This document shows, piece by piece, positions 34,271-42,235 of a DNA stretch of 64,000 nucleotides (its first letter is position 1; each line of letters starts with the position of its first letter). A program made the translations under genes and the position numbers. The stretch is from NCBI RefSeq assembly GCF_030268885.1, contig NZ_BSSA01000028.1, positions 1-64,000 on the forward strand, read 5' to 3'. This DNA is from Kitasatospora phosalacinea (GTDB taxonomy: Bacteria; Actinomycetota; Actinomycetes; Streptomycetales; Streptomycetaceae). The notes beneath the pieces were generated by a model. The model did not search any database. It saw only the letters and a list, made by a program, of their open reading frames with translations, and was not told where the DNA came from.

Positions 34271-35302
34271 TTGGGGAGCGAAACGGCCGGCCTGGAGGCA
34301 CGGCAGCCCGTCATGGCGGACGTCGCGAAACTGGCGGGGGTGTCCCACCAGACGGTGTCGCGGGTCCTCAACGGTGCCCCGCACGTCCGCCCCGGCACCC
34401 GGGACCGGGTGCTCGCCGCCATCCGGGAGCTCGACTACCGGCCCAACTCGGCCGCCCGCGCCCTGGTCACCCGGCGCTCGCAGACCCTCGGCGTGGTCAG
34501 CTTCGAGTCCACCCTGTACGGGCCCGCCTCCATGCTGGACGGCATCGAGCGCGCCGCCCGCAGCGCCGGGTACTTCGTCAGCGTCGCCAGCCTGCGCTCG
34601 CTGGACAGCCGCTCCGTCCAGGAGGCCGTCGACCGGCTCCGCGACCAGGGCGTCGAGGGGATCGTGGTGATCGCGCCGCAGACCTCGGCCGTCAGCGCCG
34701 TCGCCAAGGTCTCCAGCTCGGTCCCGGTGGTGGCGGTCGGCTCCGGCGCCCGCTCCAGCATCCCGACCGTCACGGTCGACAACCGCTCCGGCGCGGAGGC
34801 CGCCACCCGGCAGCTGCTCGACCTCGGCCACCGCACCGTCCACCACCTGGCGGGCCCGGGCGGCTGGTTGGAGAGCCAGGACCGCCAGGAGGGCTGGCGC
34901 CGCGCCCTGGAGGCCGCCGGGGCCCCGGTGCCGACCGTGGCGGTCGGCGACTGGAGCGCCCGCTCCGGCTACGAGGCCGGGCAACGGATGGCCCGGCTGG
35001 AGGGCGTCACCGCCGTCTTCTGCGCCAACGACCACATGGCCCTCGGGCTGCTGCGCGCCCTGCACGAGAGCGGCCGCCCGGTGCCGGGCGACATCAGCGT
35101 GGTCGGCTTCGACGACATCCCCGAGGCCGCCTACTTCATCCCGCCGCTCACCACCGTCCGGCAGGACTTCGGCGAGCTCGGCCGCCGCGCCCTCGAGCTG
35201 CTGGTGGCCGAGCTCGGCGGCACCGACCAGCCGATCGCCCGGGTGCAGATCGCCCCCGAGATGGTCCTGCGCCGCAGCACCGGCCCGGCGCACCGCGGCT
35301 GA
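34271..35302 (+). CDS. LacI-family transcriptional regulator, probable arabinose regulator
   Basis: Encodes 343 residues from TTG 34271, which has a GAGGAG site at spacing 9; ATG 34313 is an in-frame alternative that would begin at the DNA-binding domain. The LacI helix-turn-helix (about residues 15-37, MADVAKLAGVSHQTVSRVLNG) is followed by a hinge helix (RPNSAARALV) and a sugar-binding domain (about 65-335) with TAVFCANDHMALGLLRAL and DISVVGFDDIPEAAYF. It is the only LacI protein in the window, and seven matching operators surround arabinose genes, including one at its own promoter. The inducer is presumably L-arabinose or an arabinoside. Confidence 0.92.
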   Translation: MGSETAGLEARQPVMADVAKLAGVSHQTVSRVLNGAPHVRPGTRDRVLAAIRELDYRPNSAARALVTRRSQTLGVVSFESTLYGPASMLDGIERAARSAGYFVSVASLRSLDSRSVQEAVDRLRDQGVEGIVVIAPQTSAVSAVAKVSSSVPVVAVGSGARSSIPTVTVDNRSGAEAATRQLLDLGHRTVHHLAGPGGWLESQDRQEGWRRALEAAGAPVPTVAVGDWSARSGYEAGQRMARLEGVTAVFCANDHMALGLLRALHESGRPVPGDISVVGFDDIPEAAYFIPPLTTVRQDFGELGRRALELLVAELGGTDQPIARVQIAPEMVLRRSTGPAHRG

Positions 35303-35331
35303 ATCCCGGCGCACCGCGGCCGAACGCGGGA

Positions 35332-35370
35332 GGGCCCCGGCCCCGGCCGTCGTGGTCGGCGCCGGGGCCC
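35332..35370 (+). terminator. hairpin downstream of the LacI gene
   Basis: Ten-base arms GGGCCCCGGC (35332-35341) and GCCGGGGCCC (35361-35370), with partial pairing in the 19-base loop, 29 bases after the LacI stop. Confidence 0.65.
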
Positions 35371-35473
35371 CGTCGTGCCCAGGAGCGGGGCCCGGGCTCC
35401 GACCGGTGCCGAAGGGCCGCCGTCCTCGGCAAGCGGCACGAGCGGAAGCGGAACACCCAGCAAAAGACTCATT

Positions 35474-35482
35474 CATCGGATG
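35474..35482. promoter_or_regulatory. CATCGGATG site, possible GntR operator (distal)
   Basis: CATCGGATG in the context ATTCATCGGATGTATC, a short palindrome-like motif. A close copy lies 141 bases downstream at 35615. GGATGTATC recurs at 42165, in the control region of the second GntR gene. Confidence 0.55.
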
Positions 35483-35568
35483 TATCGCTCGAGCCTCCCT
35501 GCATGGCTGGCCATGAGGAACGTCCCCTTGAGGCTCAACTCTGCTGGAAAAAGGCATCGGAGGACTTA

Positions 35569-35598
35569 TTGCGTCGATCCGCCCTCCACCCGTAAGGT
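35569..35598 (+). promoter_or_regulatory. promoter candidate of the fucose catabolic operon
   Basis: -35 TTGCGT (35569-35574) and -10 TAAGGT (35593-35598) with an 18-base spacer. The CATCCGATG motif at 35615 lies just past the expected transcription start. Confidence 0.5.
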
Positions 35599-35614
35599 CG
35601 GCCCGCCAGTCATT

Positions 35615-35623
35615 CATCCGATG
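35615..35623. promoter_or_regulatory. CATCCGATG site, possible GntR operator (proximal)
   Basis: CATCCGATG in the context CATTCATCCGATGAGTT, about 17 bases downstream of the -10 candidate and 17 bases before the ATG. It is well placed for repression. Confidence 0.55.
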
Positions 35624-35640
35624 AGTTCGGGAGTGCCACC

Positions 35641-36492
35641 ATGAAGCTGCTGCGCGTCGGCGAGCCGGGCGCCGAGACGCCCGTCGTCCAGGACCGGGAC
35701 GGGAGCAGCTACGCCCTGACCGGGCTGACCGACGACCTGGACGGCGCGTTCCTCGCCTCCGGCGGGATCGACCGCGTCCGGGCCGCGCTGGCCGGGGGCG
35801 CGCTGCCCGCCGTGGACGTCTCCGGCCTGCGGGTCGGCGCCCCGGTGGCCCGCCCGGGCAAGGTGGTGTGCATCGGCCTCAACTACCGCGACCACGCGGC
35901 GGAGACCGGTGCGGCCGTCCCGGAGCGCCCGGTGGTCTTCCTGAAGGACCCCTCGACGGTGGTGGGCCCGTACGACGAGGTGCTGATCCCGCGCGGCTCG
36001 ACGAAGACCGACTGGGAGGTGGAGCTCGCGGTGGTCATCGGGCGCGAGGCCCGCTACCTGGGGAGCCCGGCCGAGGCGGCCGCCTGCATCGCGGGCTACG
36101 CGGTCAGCAACGACGTCTCCGAGCGCGAGTTCCAGCTGGAGTACTCCGGCCAGTGGGACCTCGGGAAGTCCTGCGAGACCTTCAACCCGCTGGGCCCCTG
36201 GCTGGTGACGCCCGACGAGGTCGGCGACCCGCAGGCGCTCGGGCTGCACCTGTCGGTCAACGGCGAGGTCCGGCAGGACGGCACCACCGCGGACATGGTC
36301 TTCGGCGTCGCCCACCTGGTGTGGTACCTGAGCCGGTACCTGGTGCTGCGCCCCGGCGACGTGGTCAACACCGGCACCCCGGCGGGCGTCGCCCTCGGTC
36401 TGCCCGGCCTCCCCTACCTGCGCGCGGGGGACACCGTGGAGCTGTCCGTCGACGGCCTCGGCACCCAGCGCCAGACCTTCCGGAACGCGTGA
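35641..36492 (+). CDS. FAH-family hydrolase, probable 2,4-diketo-3-deoxy-L-fuconate hydrolase
   Basis: Encodes 283 residues of the fumarylacetoacetate hydrolase family. The C-terminal domain (about 70-283) has CIGLNYRDHAAE, PVVFLKDPSTVVGP, the metal-binding DWEVELAVVIG, and the late block TGTPAGVALG. In the non-phosphorylative L-fucose route this family cleaves 2,4-diketo-3-deoxy-L-fuconate to pyruvate and L-lactate. The next gene encodes fuconate dehydratase, which makes that the favoured role, though related substrates are possible. It is first in the operon 35641-39588, with 11 bases to the next start. Confidence 0.88.
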   Translation: MKLLRVGEPGAETPVVQDRDGSSYALTGLTDDLDGAFLASGGIDRVRAALAGGALPAVDVSGLRVGAPVARPGKVVCIGLNYRDHAAETGAAVPERPVVFLKDPSTVVGPYDEVLIPRGSTKTDWEVELAVVIGREARYLGSPAEAAACIAGYAVSNDVSEREFQLEYSGQWDLGKSCETFNPLGPWLVTPDEVGDPQALGLHLSVNGEVRQDGTTADMVFGVAHLVWYLSRYLVLRPGDVVNTGTPAGVALGLPGLPYLRAGDTVELSVDGLGTQRQTFRNA

Positions 36493-36503
36493 GGGGCACC
36501 CAC

Positions 36504-37835
36504 GTGTCCAGTACCGTCGCACGCGTCACCGCCGTCGAGACCCACGACGTCCGCTTCCCCACCTCGCGGGAGCTGGACGGCTCGGACGCGATGAACCCCG
36601 ACCCCGACTACTCCGCCGCCTACCTGGTGCTGCGCACCTCTGACGGCGGCCCCGAGGGCCACGGCTTCGCCTTCACCATCGGCCGCGGCAACGACGTCCA
36701 GGTCGCCGCCGTCGAGGCGCTGCGCGGGCACGTCGTCGGCCGCCCGGTCGCCGAGCTGTGCGCCGACCCCGGCTCGCTCTACCGCGACCTGGTCGGCGAC
36801 AGCCAACTGCGCTGGCTCGGCCCCGAGAAGGGCGTGATGCACATGGCCGTCGGCGCCGTGGTCAACGCCGTGTGGGACCTCGCCGCCAAGCGCGCGGGCC
36901 TGCCGCTGTGGCGCCTGCTCGCGGAGGCCGACCCCGGCTGGCTGGTCTCCCAGGTCGACTTCCGCTACCTCACCGACGCGCTCACCCCCGACGAGGCGCT
37001 CGCCCTGCTCACCGCGGGCAAGCGGGGTGCCGAGGAACGGGCCGCCGAACTGCTGCGCACCGGCTACCCGGCCTACACCACCTCCCCCGGCTGGCTCGGC
37101 TACTCCGACGAGAAGCTCACCCGCCTCGCCCGGCAGGCCGTGGCGGACGGCTTCACCCAGATCAAGCTGAAGGTCGGCGCCGACCTGGCGGACGACGTCC
37201 GCCGCTGCCGGGCCGCCCGCGCCGCCGTCGGACCGGATGTCCGGATCGCCATCGACGCCAACCAGCGCTGGAACGTCGGCGAGGCCGTCGAGTGGACCAA
37301 CGCGCTGGCCGAGTTCGACCCGTACTGGATCGAGGAGCCCACCAGCCCCGACGACGTGCTCGGCCACGCGGCCGTGCGCCGCGGCGTCCACCCGGTCAAG
37401 GTCGCCACCGGCGAGCACGTGCAGAACCGCATCGTCTTCAAGCAGCTGCTCCAGGCCGGGGCGATCGACGTCCTGCAGCTGGACTCCGCCCGGGTCGGCG
37501 GCGTCAACGAGAACCTCGCCGTCCTGCTGCTCGCCGCCAAGTTCGGCGTCCCGGTCTGCCCGCACGCGGGCGGCGTCGGCCTGTGCGAACTCGTCCAGCA
37601 CCTCTCCATGTTCGACTACGTCGCGCTGACCGGCACGACGCAGGACCGGGTGATCGAGTACGTCGACCACCTGCACGAGCACTTCCTCGACCCGGTGGTG
37701 GTCGAGGCCGGACACTACCGGGCCCCGGCCGCGCCCGGCTTCTCGGCGGCCATGCACCGGTCGTCGCTGGACACCTTCCGCTACCCGGACGGCGGGTTCT
37801 GGCGGGCCGAACCGGCGCAGGAGGTCCGGGCATGA
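36504..37835 (+). CDS. L-fuconate dehydratase (enolase superfamily)
   Basis: Encodes 443 residues of the mandelate-racemase/enolase superfamily, the usual length for L-fuconate dehydratase. Catalytic features line up with the Xanthomonas enzyme at a constant +3 offset: KLK motif Lys221 and Lys223, metal ligands Asp251 (DANQRW), Glu277 (IEEPTSPDD) and Glu304 (GEHVQNR), and a His in CPHAGGVGLCE. It removes water from L-fuconate to give 2-keto-3-deoxy-L-fuconate. GTG 36504 has a GAGGGG site at spacing 7. Its stop overlaps the next ATG (ATGA). Confidence 0.94.
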   Translation: MSSTVARVTAVETHDVRFPTSRELDGSDAMNPDPDYSAAYLVLRTSDGGPEGHGFAFTIGRGNDVQVAAVEALRGHVVGRPVAELCADPGSLYRDLVGDSQLRWLGPEKGVMHMAVGAVVNAVWDLAAKRAGLPLWRLLAEADPGWLVSQVDFRYLTDALTPDEALALLTAGKRGAEERAAELLRTGYPAYTTSPGWLGYSDEKLTRLARQAVADGFTQIKLKVGADLADDVRRCRAARAAVGPDVRIAIDANQRWNVGEAVEWTNALAEFDPYWIEEPTSPDDVLGHAAVRRGVHPVKVATGEHVQNRIVFKQLLQAGAIDVLQLDSARVGGVNENLAVLLLAAKFGVPVCPHAGGVGLCELVQHLSMFDYVALTGTTQDRVIEYVDHLHEHFLDPVVVEAGHYRAPAAPGFSAAMHRSSLDTFRYPDGGFWRAEPAQEVRA

Positions 37836-38605
37836 GCGGGCGGGGCGAACTCGCCGGGCTCCGGGCCCTGGTCACCGGCGGCGCCTCCGGCATCGGCCTG
37901 GCCACCGCGACGCTGCTCGCCGGGCGCGGGGCGCGGGTGGCCGTCCTCGACCTCGACCCGGGCGGCGCCGAACTCGGCTTCACCGCCGACGTCTCCGACG
38001 ACGCCTCGGTGCGCACGGCCGTCGCGGCCGCCGCCGAGGCGCTCGGCGGGATCGACGTCCTGGTCAACAACGCCGGGATCGGCGCGGTCGGGACGGTGGC
38101 CGACAACCCCGACGAGCAGTGGCACCGGGTGCTGGACGTCAACGTGCTCGGCATCGTCCGCACCACCCGCGCCGCCCTGCCGCACCTGCGGGCCGCCGTA
38201 CTGTCCCGTCCGGGAGCGAGCGCCGCGATCGTCAACACCTGCTCGATCGCCGCCACCGCCGGGCTGCCGCAGCGCGCCCTGTACTCCGCCAGCAAGGGCG
38301 CCGTGCTGTCACTGACCCTGGCGATGGCCGCCGACCACGTCCGCGAGGGCATCCGGGTCAACTGCGTCAACCCCGGTACGGTGGACACCCCCTGGGTCGG
38401 CCGACTGCTCGACGCCGCCGACGACCCGGCCACCGAACGCGCCGCCCTCGGCGCCCGCCAGCCCACCGGCCGCCTGGTCACCGCCGAGGAGGTCGCCGCC
38501 GCCATCGCCTACCTCGCCTCCCCCGCCGCGGCCTCCACCACCGGCACCGCCCTCGCGGTGGACGGCGGCATGCACGGCCTGCGCCTGCGGCCGGTGGCGC
38601 CGTGA
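37832..38605 (+). CDS. SDR oxidoreductase, probable 2-keto-3-deoxy-L-fuconate dehydrogenase
   Basis: Encodes 257 residues, a classical short-chain dehydrogenase: TGGASGIG cofactor motif (about 17-24), VLDLDP acidic end of beta-2 (favours NAD), NNAG, Ser in NTCSIAA, catalytic YSASK, and the C-terminal VDGGMHG. In the fucose route an SDR oxidises 2-keto-3-deoxy-L-fuconate at C4. Position between the dehydratase and the aldo/keto reductase supports this. ATG overlaps the dehydratase stop, and its own stop overlaps the next GTG. A weaker paralogue lies at 46110. Confidence 0.9.
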   Translation: MSGRGELAGLRALVTGGASGIGLATATLLAGRGARVAVLDLDPGGAELGFTADVSDDASVRTAVAAAAEALGGIDVLVNNAGIGAVGTVADNPDEQWHRVLDVNVLGIVRTTRAALPHLRAAVLSRPGASAAIVNTCSIAATAGLPQRALYSASKGAVLSLTLAMAADHVREGIRVNCVNPGTVDTPWVGRLLDAADDPATERAALGARQPTGRLVTAEEVAAAIAYLASPAAASTTGTALAVDGGMHGLRLRPVAP

Positions 38606-39588
38606 CCGCCCGCGCCCTGGGCCGCTCCGGCGTGAGCGTCGGCCCGCTGTCGTTCGGCGCGGCGGCCATCGGCAACCTGTTCACCGCCGTCACCGACGAG
38701 CAGGCCGCCCGGGCCGTCCACACCGCCCTCGCGCACGGCTACCGCCACTTCGACACCGCCCCCCACTACGGCCTGGGCCTGTCCGAGCGCCGCCTCGGCG
38801 CCGCGCTGCGCGACCACCCCCGCGACGCCTACACCCTCGCCACCAAGGTCGGCCGCCTCCTCGTCGAGGACGGGCGGCCGGGCCCGGACGACCAGGGCTT
38901 CGCCGTCCCCGCCACCCACCGCCGCGTCTGGGACTTCAGCGCCGACGGCGTCCGCCGCTCCCTGGAGGCCAGCCTGCAGCGCCTGGGCACGGACCGGATC
39001 GACCTCGTCCACCTGCACGACCCCGACGACCACGCCGACCAGGCCCTGCGCGAGGCCTACCCGGCCCTGGAACGACTGCGCGGCGAGGGGGTGATCGGTG
39101 CGATCGGCATCGGCATGAACCAGGCCGCCCTGCCCGCCCGCTTCGTCCGCGACACCGACGTCGACGCCGTCCTGCTCGCCGGGCGCTACACCCTGCTCGA
39201 CCACTCCGGCCTCGACGTGCTCCTCCCCCTCGCCCACGAACGCGGCGTCGGGGTGCTCGTCGGCGGGGTGTTCAACTCCGGCCTGCTCGCCGACCCGAGG
39301 CCCGGTGCGACCTTCGACTACGCCGCCGCCCCCGCCGAACTCCTCGACCGGGCGCTGCGGTTGGAGGACGCGTGCGAGCAGCACGGCGTGCCGCTGCGCG
39401 CCGCGGCGCTGCACTTCCCGTTCGGGCACCCGGCCGTCGTCTCCGTGCTGGTCGGCGCCCGCAGCGCCGCGGAGGTCCGCGACGCCGCGGCGATGCTCGA
39501 CCGCCCCGTGCCCGCCGCGCTCTGGAACGGACTGCGCGAACGCGGGCTGCTGCCCGCGCACGTCCCCGTCCCCGCCCCCACCGGCTGA
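38602..39588 (+). CDS. aldo/keto reductase, probable L-fucose dehydrogenase
   Basis: Encodes 328 residues of the aldo/keto reductase fold (TIM barrel, NADP(H)). It has an N-terminal LGRSGVSVGPLSFGAAAIGNLF, the catalytic Tyr region GYRHFDTAPHYGLGLSERRLG and RIDLVHLHDPDDH. The family includes bacterial L-fucose (D-threo-aldose 1-) dehydrogenases, and the operon otherwise lacks a fucose-oxidising enzyme, so the first step of the route is the best assignment. The GTG start overlaps the SDR stop (GTGA). It is the last gene of the operon before a separately promoted GntR regulator. Confidence 0.88.
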   Translation: MTARALGRSGVSVGPLSFGAAAIGNLFTAVTDEQAARAVHTALAHGYRHFDTAPHYGLGLSERRLGAALRDHPRDAYTLATKVGRLLVEDGRPGPDDQGFAVPATHRRVWDFSADGVRRSLEASLQRLGTDRIDLVHLHDPDDHADQALREAYPALERLRGEGVIGAIGIGMNQAALPARFVRDTDVDAVLLAGRYTLLDHSGLDVLLPLAHERGVGVLVGGVFNSGLLADPRPGATFDYAAAPAELLDRALRLEDACEQHGVPLRAAALHFPFGHPAVVSVLVGARSAAEVRDAAAMLDRPVPAALWNGLRERGLLPAHVPVPAPTG

Positions 39589-39670
39589 GCGGTAGGCGCC
39601 CGCGGTGGTGCGGGGGGCCTGATCCCACCCCCTATGCTGCAAGGCACCGGACCACCAGGAGGACGACGCC

Positions 39671-40366
39671 GTGCCAGTGACCGACGAGGCGATCGGCAAG
39701 ATCAAGGCCATGATCGTGAGCGGCGAGCTGCAACCGGGCGCGCGGCTCCCGAAGGAGGCCGACCTCGCGGAGCGGCTGGGGCTGTCGCGCAACTCGCTGC
39801 GCGAGGCGGTGAAGGCGCTGTCGCTGATCCGGGTGCTGGACGTGCGCCAGGGCGACGGCACGTACGTGACCAGCCTGTCGCCCGAGGTGCTGCTGGAGAC
39901 GCTGGGCTTCCTGGTCGACCTCCACCGGGACAGCACGGTGCTGGAGTTCCTGGAGCTGCGCCGCATCCTGGAGCCCGCGGCGACCGCGATGGCGGCCCGG
40001 GTGATGCCGGACGAGGACGTGGCCGCGCTCGGCGAGGTGCTGGACGACCTGGCCGAGGACGCCTCGCTGGACGACCTGATCGCCAACGACCTGGAGTTCC
40101 ACCGGCGGATCGCGGCGGGCTCCGGGAACACCGTGCTCTGCTCGCTGCTGGAGGGCCTGTCCGGCCCGACCGTGCGGGCCCGGATCTGGCGCGGCCTCAC
40201 CGAGGAGGGCGCCGTCGCGCACACCCACCAGCAGCACCGGGCGATCTTCGAGGCCGTCGCGGGCCGCCGCCCGGAGGAGGCCCACGCCTGGGCGACCGTG
40301 CACGTCTCGGGCCTGGAGCGGTGGCTGCGCGGGGCCCTCGGCGAGCCGGGCTCCGCACCGGCCTGA
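39671..40366 (+). CDS. FadR-subfamily GntR transcriptional regulator (first of two)
   Basis: Encodes 231 residues. It has an N-terminal winged helix (about 1-70, LPKEADLAERLGLSRNSLREAVKAL and GDGTYVTSL) and an all-helical FCD effector domain (about 85-220). Probable metal ligands are in NDLEFHRRI, HQQHRAIF and TVHVSGLERWL. Fuconate-like acids are plausible effectors. It is a clear paralogue of the regulator at 41322. The GTG start has a GGAGG site at spacing about 10. Placed right after the fucose operon, it is a good candidate for the CATCSGATG sites upstream of 35641. Confidence 0.9.
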   Translation: MPVTDEAIGKIKAMIVSGELQPGARLPKEADLAERLGLSRNSLREAVKALSLIRVLDVRQGDGTYVTSLSPEVLLETLGFLVDLHRDSTVLEFLELRRILEPAATAMAARVMPDEDVAALGEVLDDLAEDASLDDLIANDLEFHRRIAAGSGNTVLCSLLEGLSGPTVRARIWRGLTEEGAVAHTHQQHRAIFEAVAGRRPEEAHAWATVHVSGLERWLRGALGEPGSAPA

Positions 40367-40368
40367 AC

Positions 40369-40396
40369 GGCCGCGCGCCCCGCGGGCGCGGGCGGC
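40369..40396. terminator. hairpin between convergent genes
   Basis: GGCCGCGCGCCC (40369-40380) pairs with GGGCGCGGGCGGCC (40383-40396) through a small bulge. It lies directly after the regulator's stop and 42 bases from the end of the convergent lactonase gene. Confidence 0.5.
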
Positions 40397-40437
40397 CCTC
40401 AGCCGGGGCCCTTCCCCGGATCCTTCCCGGTACCGGG

Positions 40438-41325
40438 TCAGGTGCCGGGTCCGGTGCCGGGTCGGGTGCCGGGCCCGGTCGGCCCGGCCAGTCGGTACGT
40501 CCGGAGGGCGGTGCCGCCGAACACCTCGGCGCGTTCGTGCGGGGACAGGGGTGCGGTCAGCTCCTCGGCGACGTGGACGACCCGGCCGTAGTCCGCGGCG
40601 GTCAGGCAGACCGGCCAGTCGGAGCCGAACATCACCCGGCGCGGCCCGAAGGCGTCGAGGGCGGTCTCGGCGTAGGGGCGCAGGTCGGCGACGCTCCAGC
40701 GGGCGGGGTCGGCCTCGGTGACCAGCCCGGAGAGCTTGCAGGACATCTGGGGCTCGCGGGCCAGTTCGCGCAGCAGACCGGCCCAGGGCTGCGTCTCGCC
40801 GCGGGCTACCGGCGGCTTGGAGAGGTGGTCGAGCACGAACTCCTGGTCCGGTAGGGCGCGCACCGTCTCGACGGCGGCGGGGAGTTGGTGCGGCAGGGTG
40901 AGCAGGTCGTAGCGCAGCCCGGCGGCACCGACGGCCCGCAGGCCGCGCCGGACCTCGGGGCGGCAGAGCCAGCGCGGGTCGGCCTCGCCCTGGACCAGGT
41001 GGCGGACCCCGACCAGGAGTTCACCGCCGGGGCCGGCCCGCAGCGCGGCGAGGGTGTCGGCGATCGCCGGGGAGGTGAGGTCGACCCAGCCGACCACCCC
41101 GGCGATCAGCGGCTCGGCGGCGGCGAGGGCGAGGAACTCGCGGGTCTCGGCGAGGTCCGGCAGGACCTGCACCAGGACGGTCCGCCGCACCCCGGCCGCC
41201 CGAGCCGCCGGAGCCAGCTCGGCCATGGTGAAGTCCCGCCGGATGGCGGCGAGTTGCGGCTCGTCGAGCCAGCGCTGCGGGCGCCGGTCGAGCTGCCACA
41301 GGTGGTGGTGGGCATCGACTCTCAC
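40438..41325 (-). CDS. amidohydrolase, probable L-fuconolactone hydrolase
   Basis: Encodes 295 residues of the amidohydrolase-2 family (TIM barrel). The N-terminal VRVDAHHHLWQ is the metal-binding HxH region, and FVLDHLSKPP and VMFGSDWPVC hold the later His and Asp. This matches bacterial L-fucono-1,5-lactonases, which turn fuconolactone into fuconate. The tail (about 284-295) is a low-complexity PGT repeat. GTG 41325 overlaps the stop of the upstream GntR gene (GTGA), so regulator and lactonase are coupled. Confidence 0.88.
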   Translation of the reverse strand: MRVDAHHHLWQLDRRPQRWLDEPQLAAIRRDFTMAELAPAARAAGVRRTVLVQVLPDLAETREFLALAAAEPLIAGVVGWVDLTSPAIADTLAALRAGPGGELLVGVRHLVQGEADPRWLCRPEVRRGLRAVGAAGLRYDLLTLPHQLPAAVETVRALPDQEFVLDHLSKPPVARGETQPWAGLLRELAREPQMSCKLSGLVTEADPARWSVADLRPYAETALDAFGPRRVMFGSDWPVCLTAADYGRVVHVAEELTAPLSPHERAEVFGGTALRTYRLAGPTGPGTRPGTGPGT

Positions 41326-42056
41326 GGACGGGACGCGCTCCTCGACGGGCTGGTGGCGGTGGCGGGGACCGCGCCCCCGGCCGCCAGGCGGGCGCGCAGC
41401 CAGCGTTCCGTGGTGGTGACGTGCATCAGCGCCGCGGCCTGGGCGAGCTGCGGGTCGCGGGCCTCCAGCGCGCGGAGGATCTCCCGGTGCTCGGCGAGGG
41501 CCCGGTCGGCGGCCTCCGGGTCGGCCTGTCCGCGCCACACCCGGGCCGGCAGGGTCCGGCCCGAGATGTGCTCCAGCAGCGCCGCCAGGGTGGCGTTGCC
41601 GGTGGCCCGCCCCACCGTGCGGTGGAAGGCCGCGTCGTGGCGGTTGAACTCCTCCACGTCGAGGCGCGCGGTGCGCATCGCCGCCAGGTGGTCGGCGGCC
41701 TCCGCGAGGTCCTCGTCGGTGATCCGGCCGGCGGCCAGTGCGGTGGCCGCCGGTTCGAACAGCCGCCGCACCTCGGTGAGTTCCAGCACGGTGTCGCCCT
41801 GCAGGAGTTCGACCGCGCCGCCGAGACCGGACAGCAGCACGTCCGGGGCCAGGCTGGTGACGTAGGTGCCGTCGCCGCGCCGGATCTCCAGCACCCGCGC
41901 CACCACCAGGGCCTTGACGGCCTCCCGCATCAGGTTCCGGGAGAGGCCGAGTTCGGCCGCCAGCACCGGCTCGGGCGGCAGCTTCGATCCGGGCGGCAGT
42001 TCACCGGCCACGATCGCCTGCCGGATGCGCGCGATGGCCTTGTCGGTCAGGGACAC
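41322..42056 (-). CDS. FadR-subfamily GntR transcriptional regulator (second of two), leaderless
   Basis: Encodes 244 residues: winged helix (about 1-70, LPPEPVLAAELGLSRNLMREAVKAL, GDGTYVTSLAPDVLL) and FCD domain (about 85-220, with HDAAFHRTV, LAEHREIL and LMHVTTTERWL). It is strongly similar to the regulator at 39671 across both domains. The GTG start lies only 6 bases after the -10 hexamer TAGGTT, so the mRNA is probably leaderless. The same promoter-operator sequence precedes the GH95 fucosidase at 45921. It probably controls itself, the lactonase, the divergent MFS gene and the fucosidases. Confidence 0.9.
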   Translation of the reverse strand: MSLTDKAIARIRQAIVAGELPPGSKLPPEPVLAAELGLSRNLMREAVKALVVARVLEIRRGDGTYVTSLAPDVLLSGLGGAVELLQGDTVLELTEVRRLFEPAATALAAGRITDEDLAEAADHLAAMRTARLDVEEFNRHDAAFHRTVGRATGNATLAALLEHISGRTLPARVWRGQADPEAADRALAEHREILRALEARDPQLAQAAALMHVTTTERWLRARLAAGGAVPATATSPSRSASRP

Positions 42057-42061
42057 GGCGA

Positions 42062-42093
42062 CAACCTAACAGGTGGTCCCATGTCTGAGAAGG
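42062..42093 (-). promoter_or_regulatory. duplicated leaderless promoter/operator, copy 1
   Basis: A 32-base sequence identical to 45928-45959 except at one base. On the minus strand it supplies -10 TAGGTT 6 bases before the GTG of the GntR gene. It includes TCCCATGTCTGA (42077-42088, plus strand) and an ACCT-AAC-AGGT inverted repeat over the -10 region. Confidence 0.75.
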
Positions 42094-42155
42094 GTCTCTC
42101 GCTCGATCAGCGTCGATCTCTGCCGTTTTGCCCCACGAGGCCGCCTCCACCCCCA

Positions 42156-42169
42156 TCAGACATGGGATG
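42156..42169. promoter_or_regulatory. inverted copy of the fucosidase operator motif
   Basis: TCAGACATGGGA (42156-42167) is the exact reverse complement of TCCCATGTCTGA at 42077-42088, 79 bases away. GGATGTATCC follows directly and shares GGATGTATC with the site at 35478. It lies upstream of the MFS promoter in the divergent control region. Confidence 0.6.
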
Positions 42170-42199
42170 TATCCATCGAATTTCCGAAACTTTCGAACA

Positions 42200-42229
42200 T
42201 TGACTCGCAATGATCGGAACTGCTCTAAT
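42200..42229 (+). promoter_or_regulatory. MFS gene promoter, probably leaderless
   Basis: -35 TTGACT (42200-42205) and -10 TCTAAT (42224-42229) with an 18-base spacer. Only 6 bases separate the -10 from the ATG at 42236, which implies transcription starting at or next to the start codon. Confidence 0.65.
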
Positions 42230-42235
42230 CGTGCC

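Larger units (their letters stand above)
35303..35640. other. 338-base region with terminator, promoter and two 9-base palindrome-like sites
   Basis: No gene is visible. It contains a hairpin after the LacI gene (35332-35370), a promoter candidate (35569-35598), and CATCGGATG and CATCCGATG motifs at 35474 and 35615, upstream of the fucose catabolic operon. Part of it (35455-35580) is AT-richer than its surroundings. Confidence 0.65.

Noticed and set aside
40438..40480. Tandem repeat of a GGTGCCGGGTC type at the end of the lactonase gene
   Set aside because: It is in frame and encodes a short PGT tail; treated as part of the gene rather than as a separate element.
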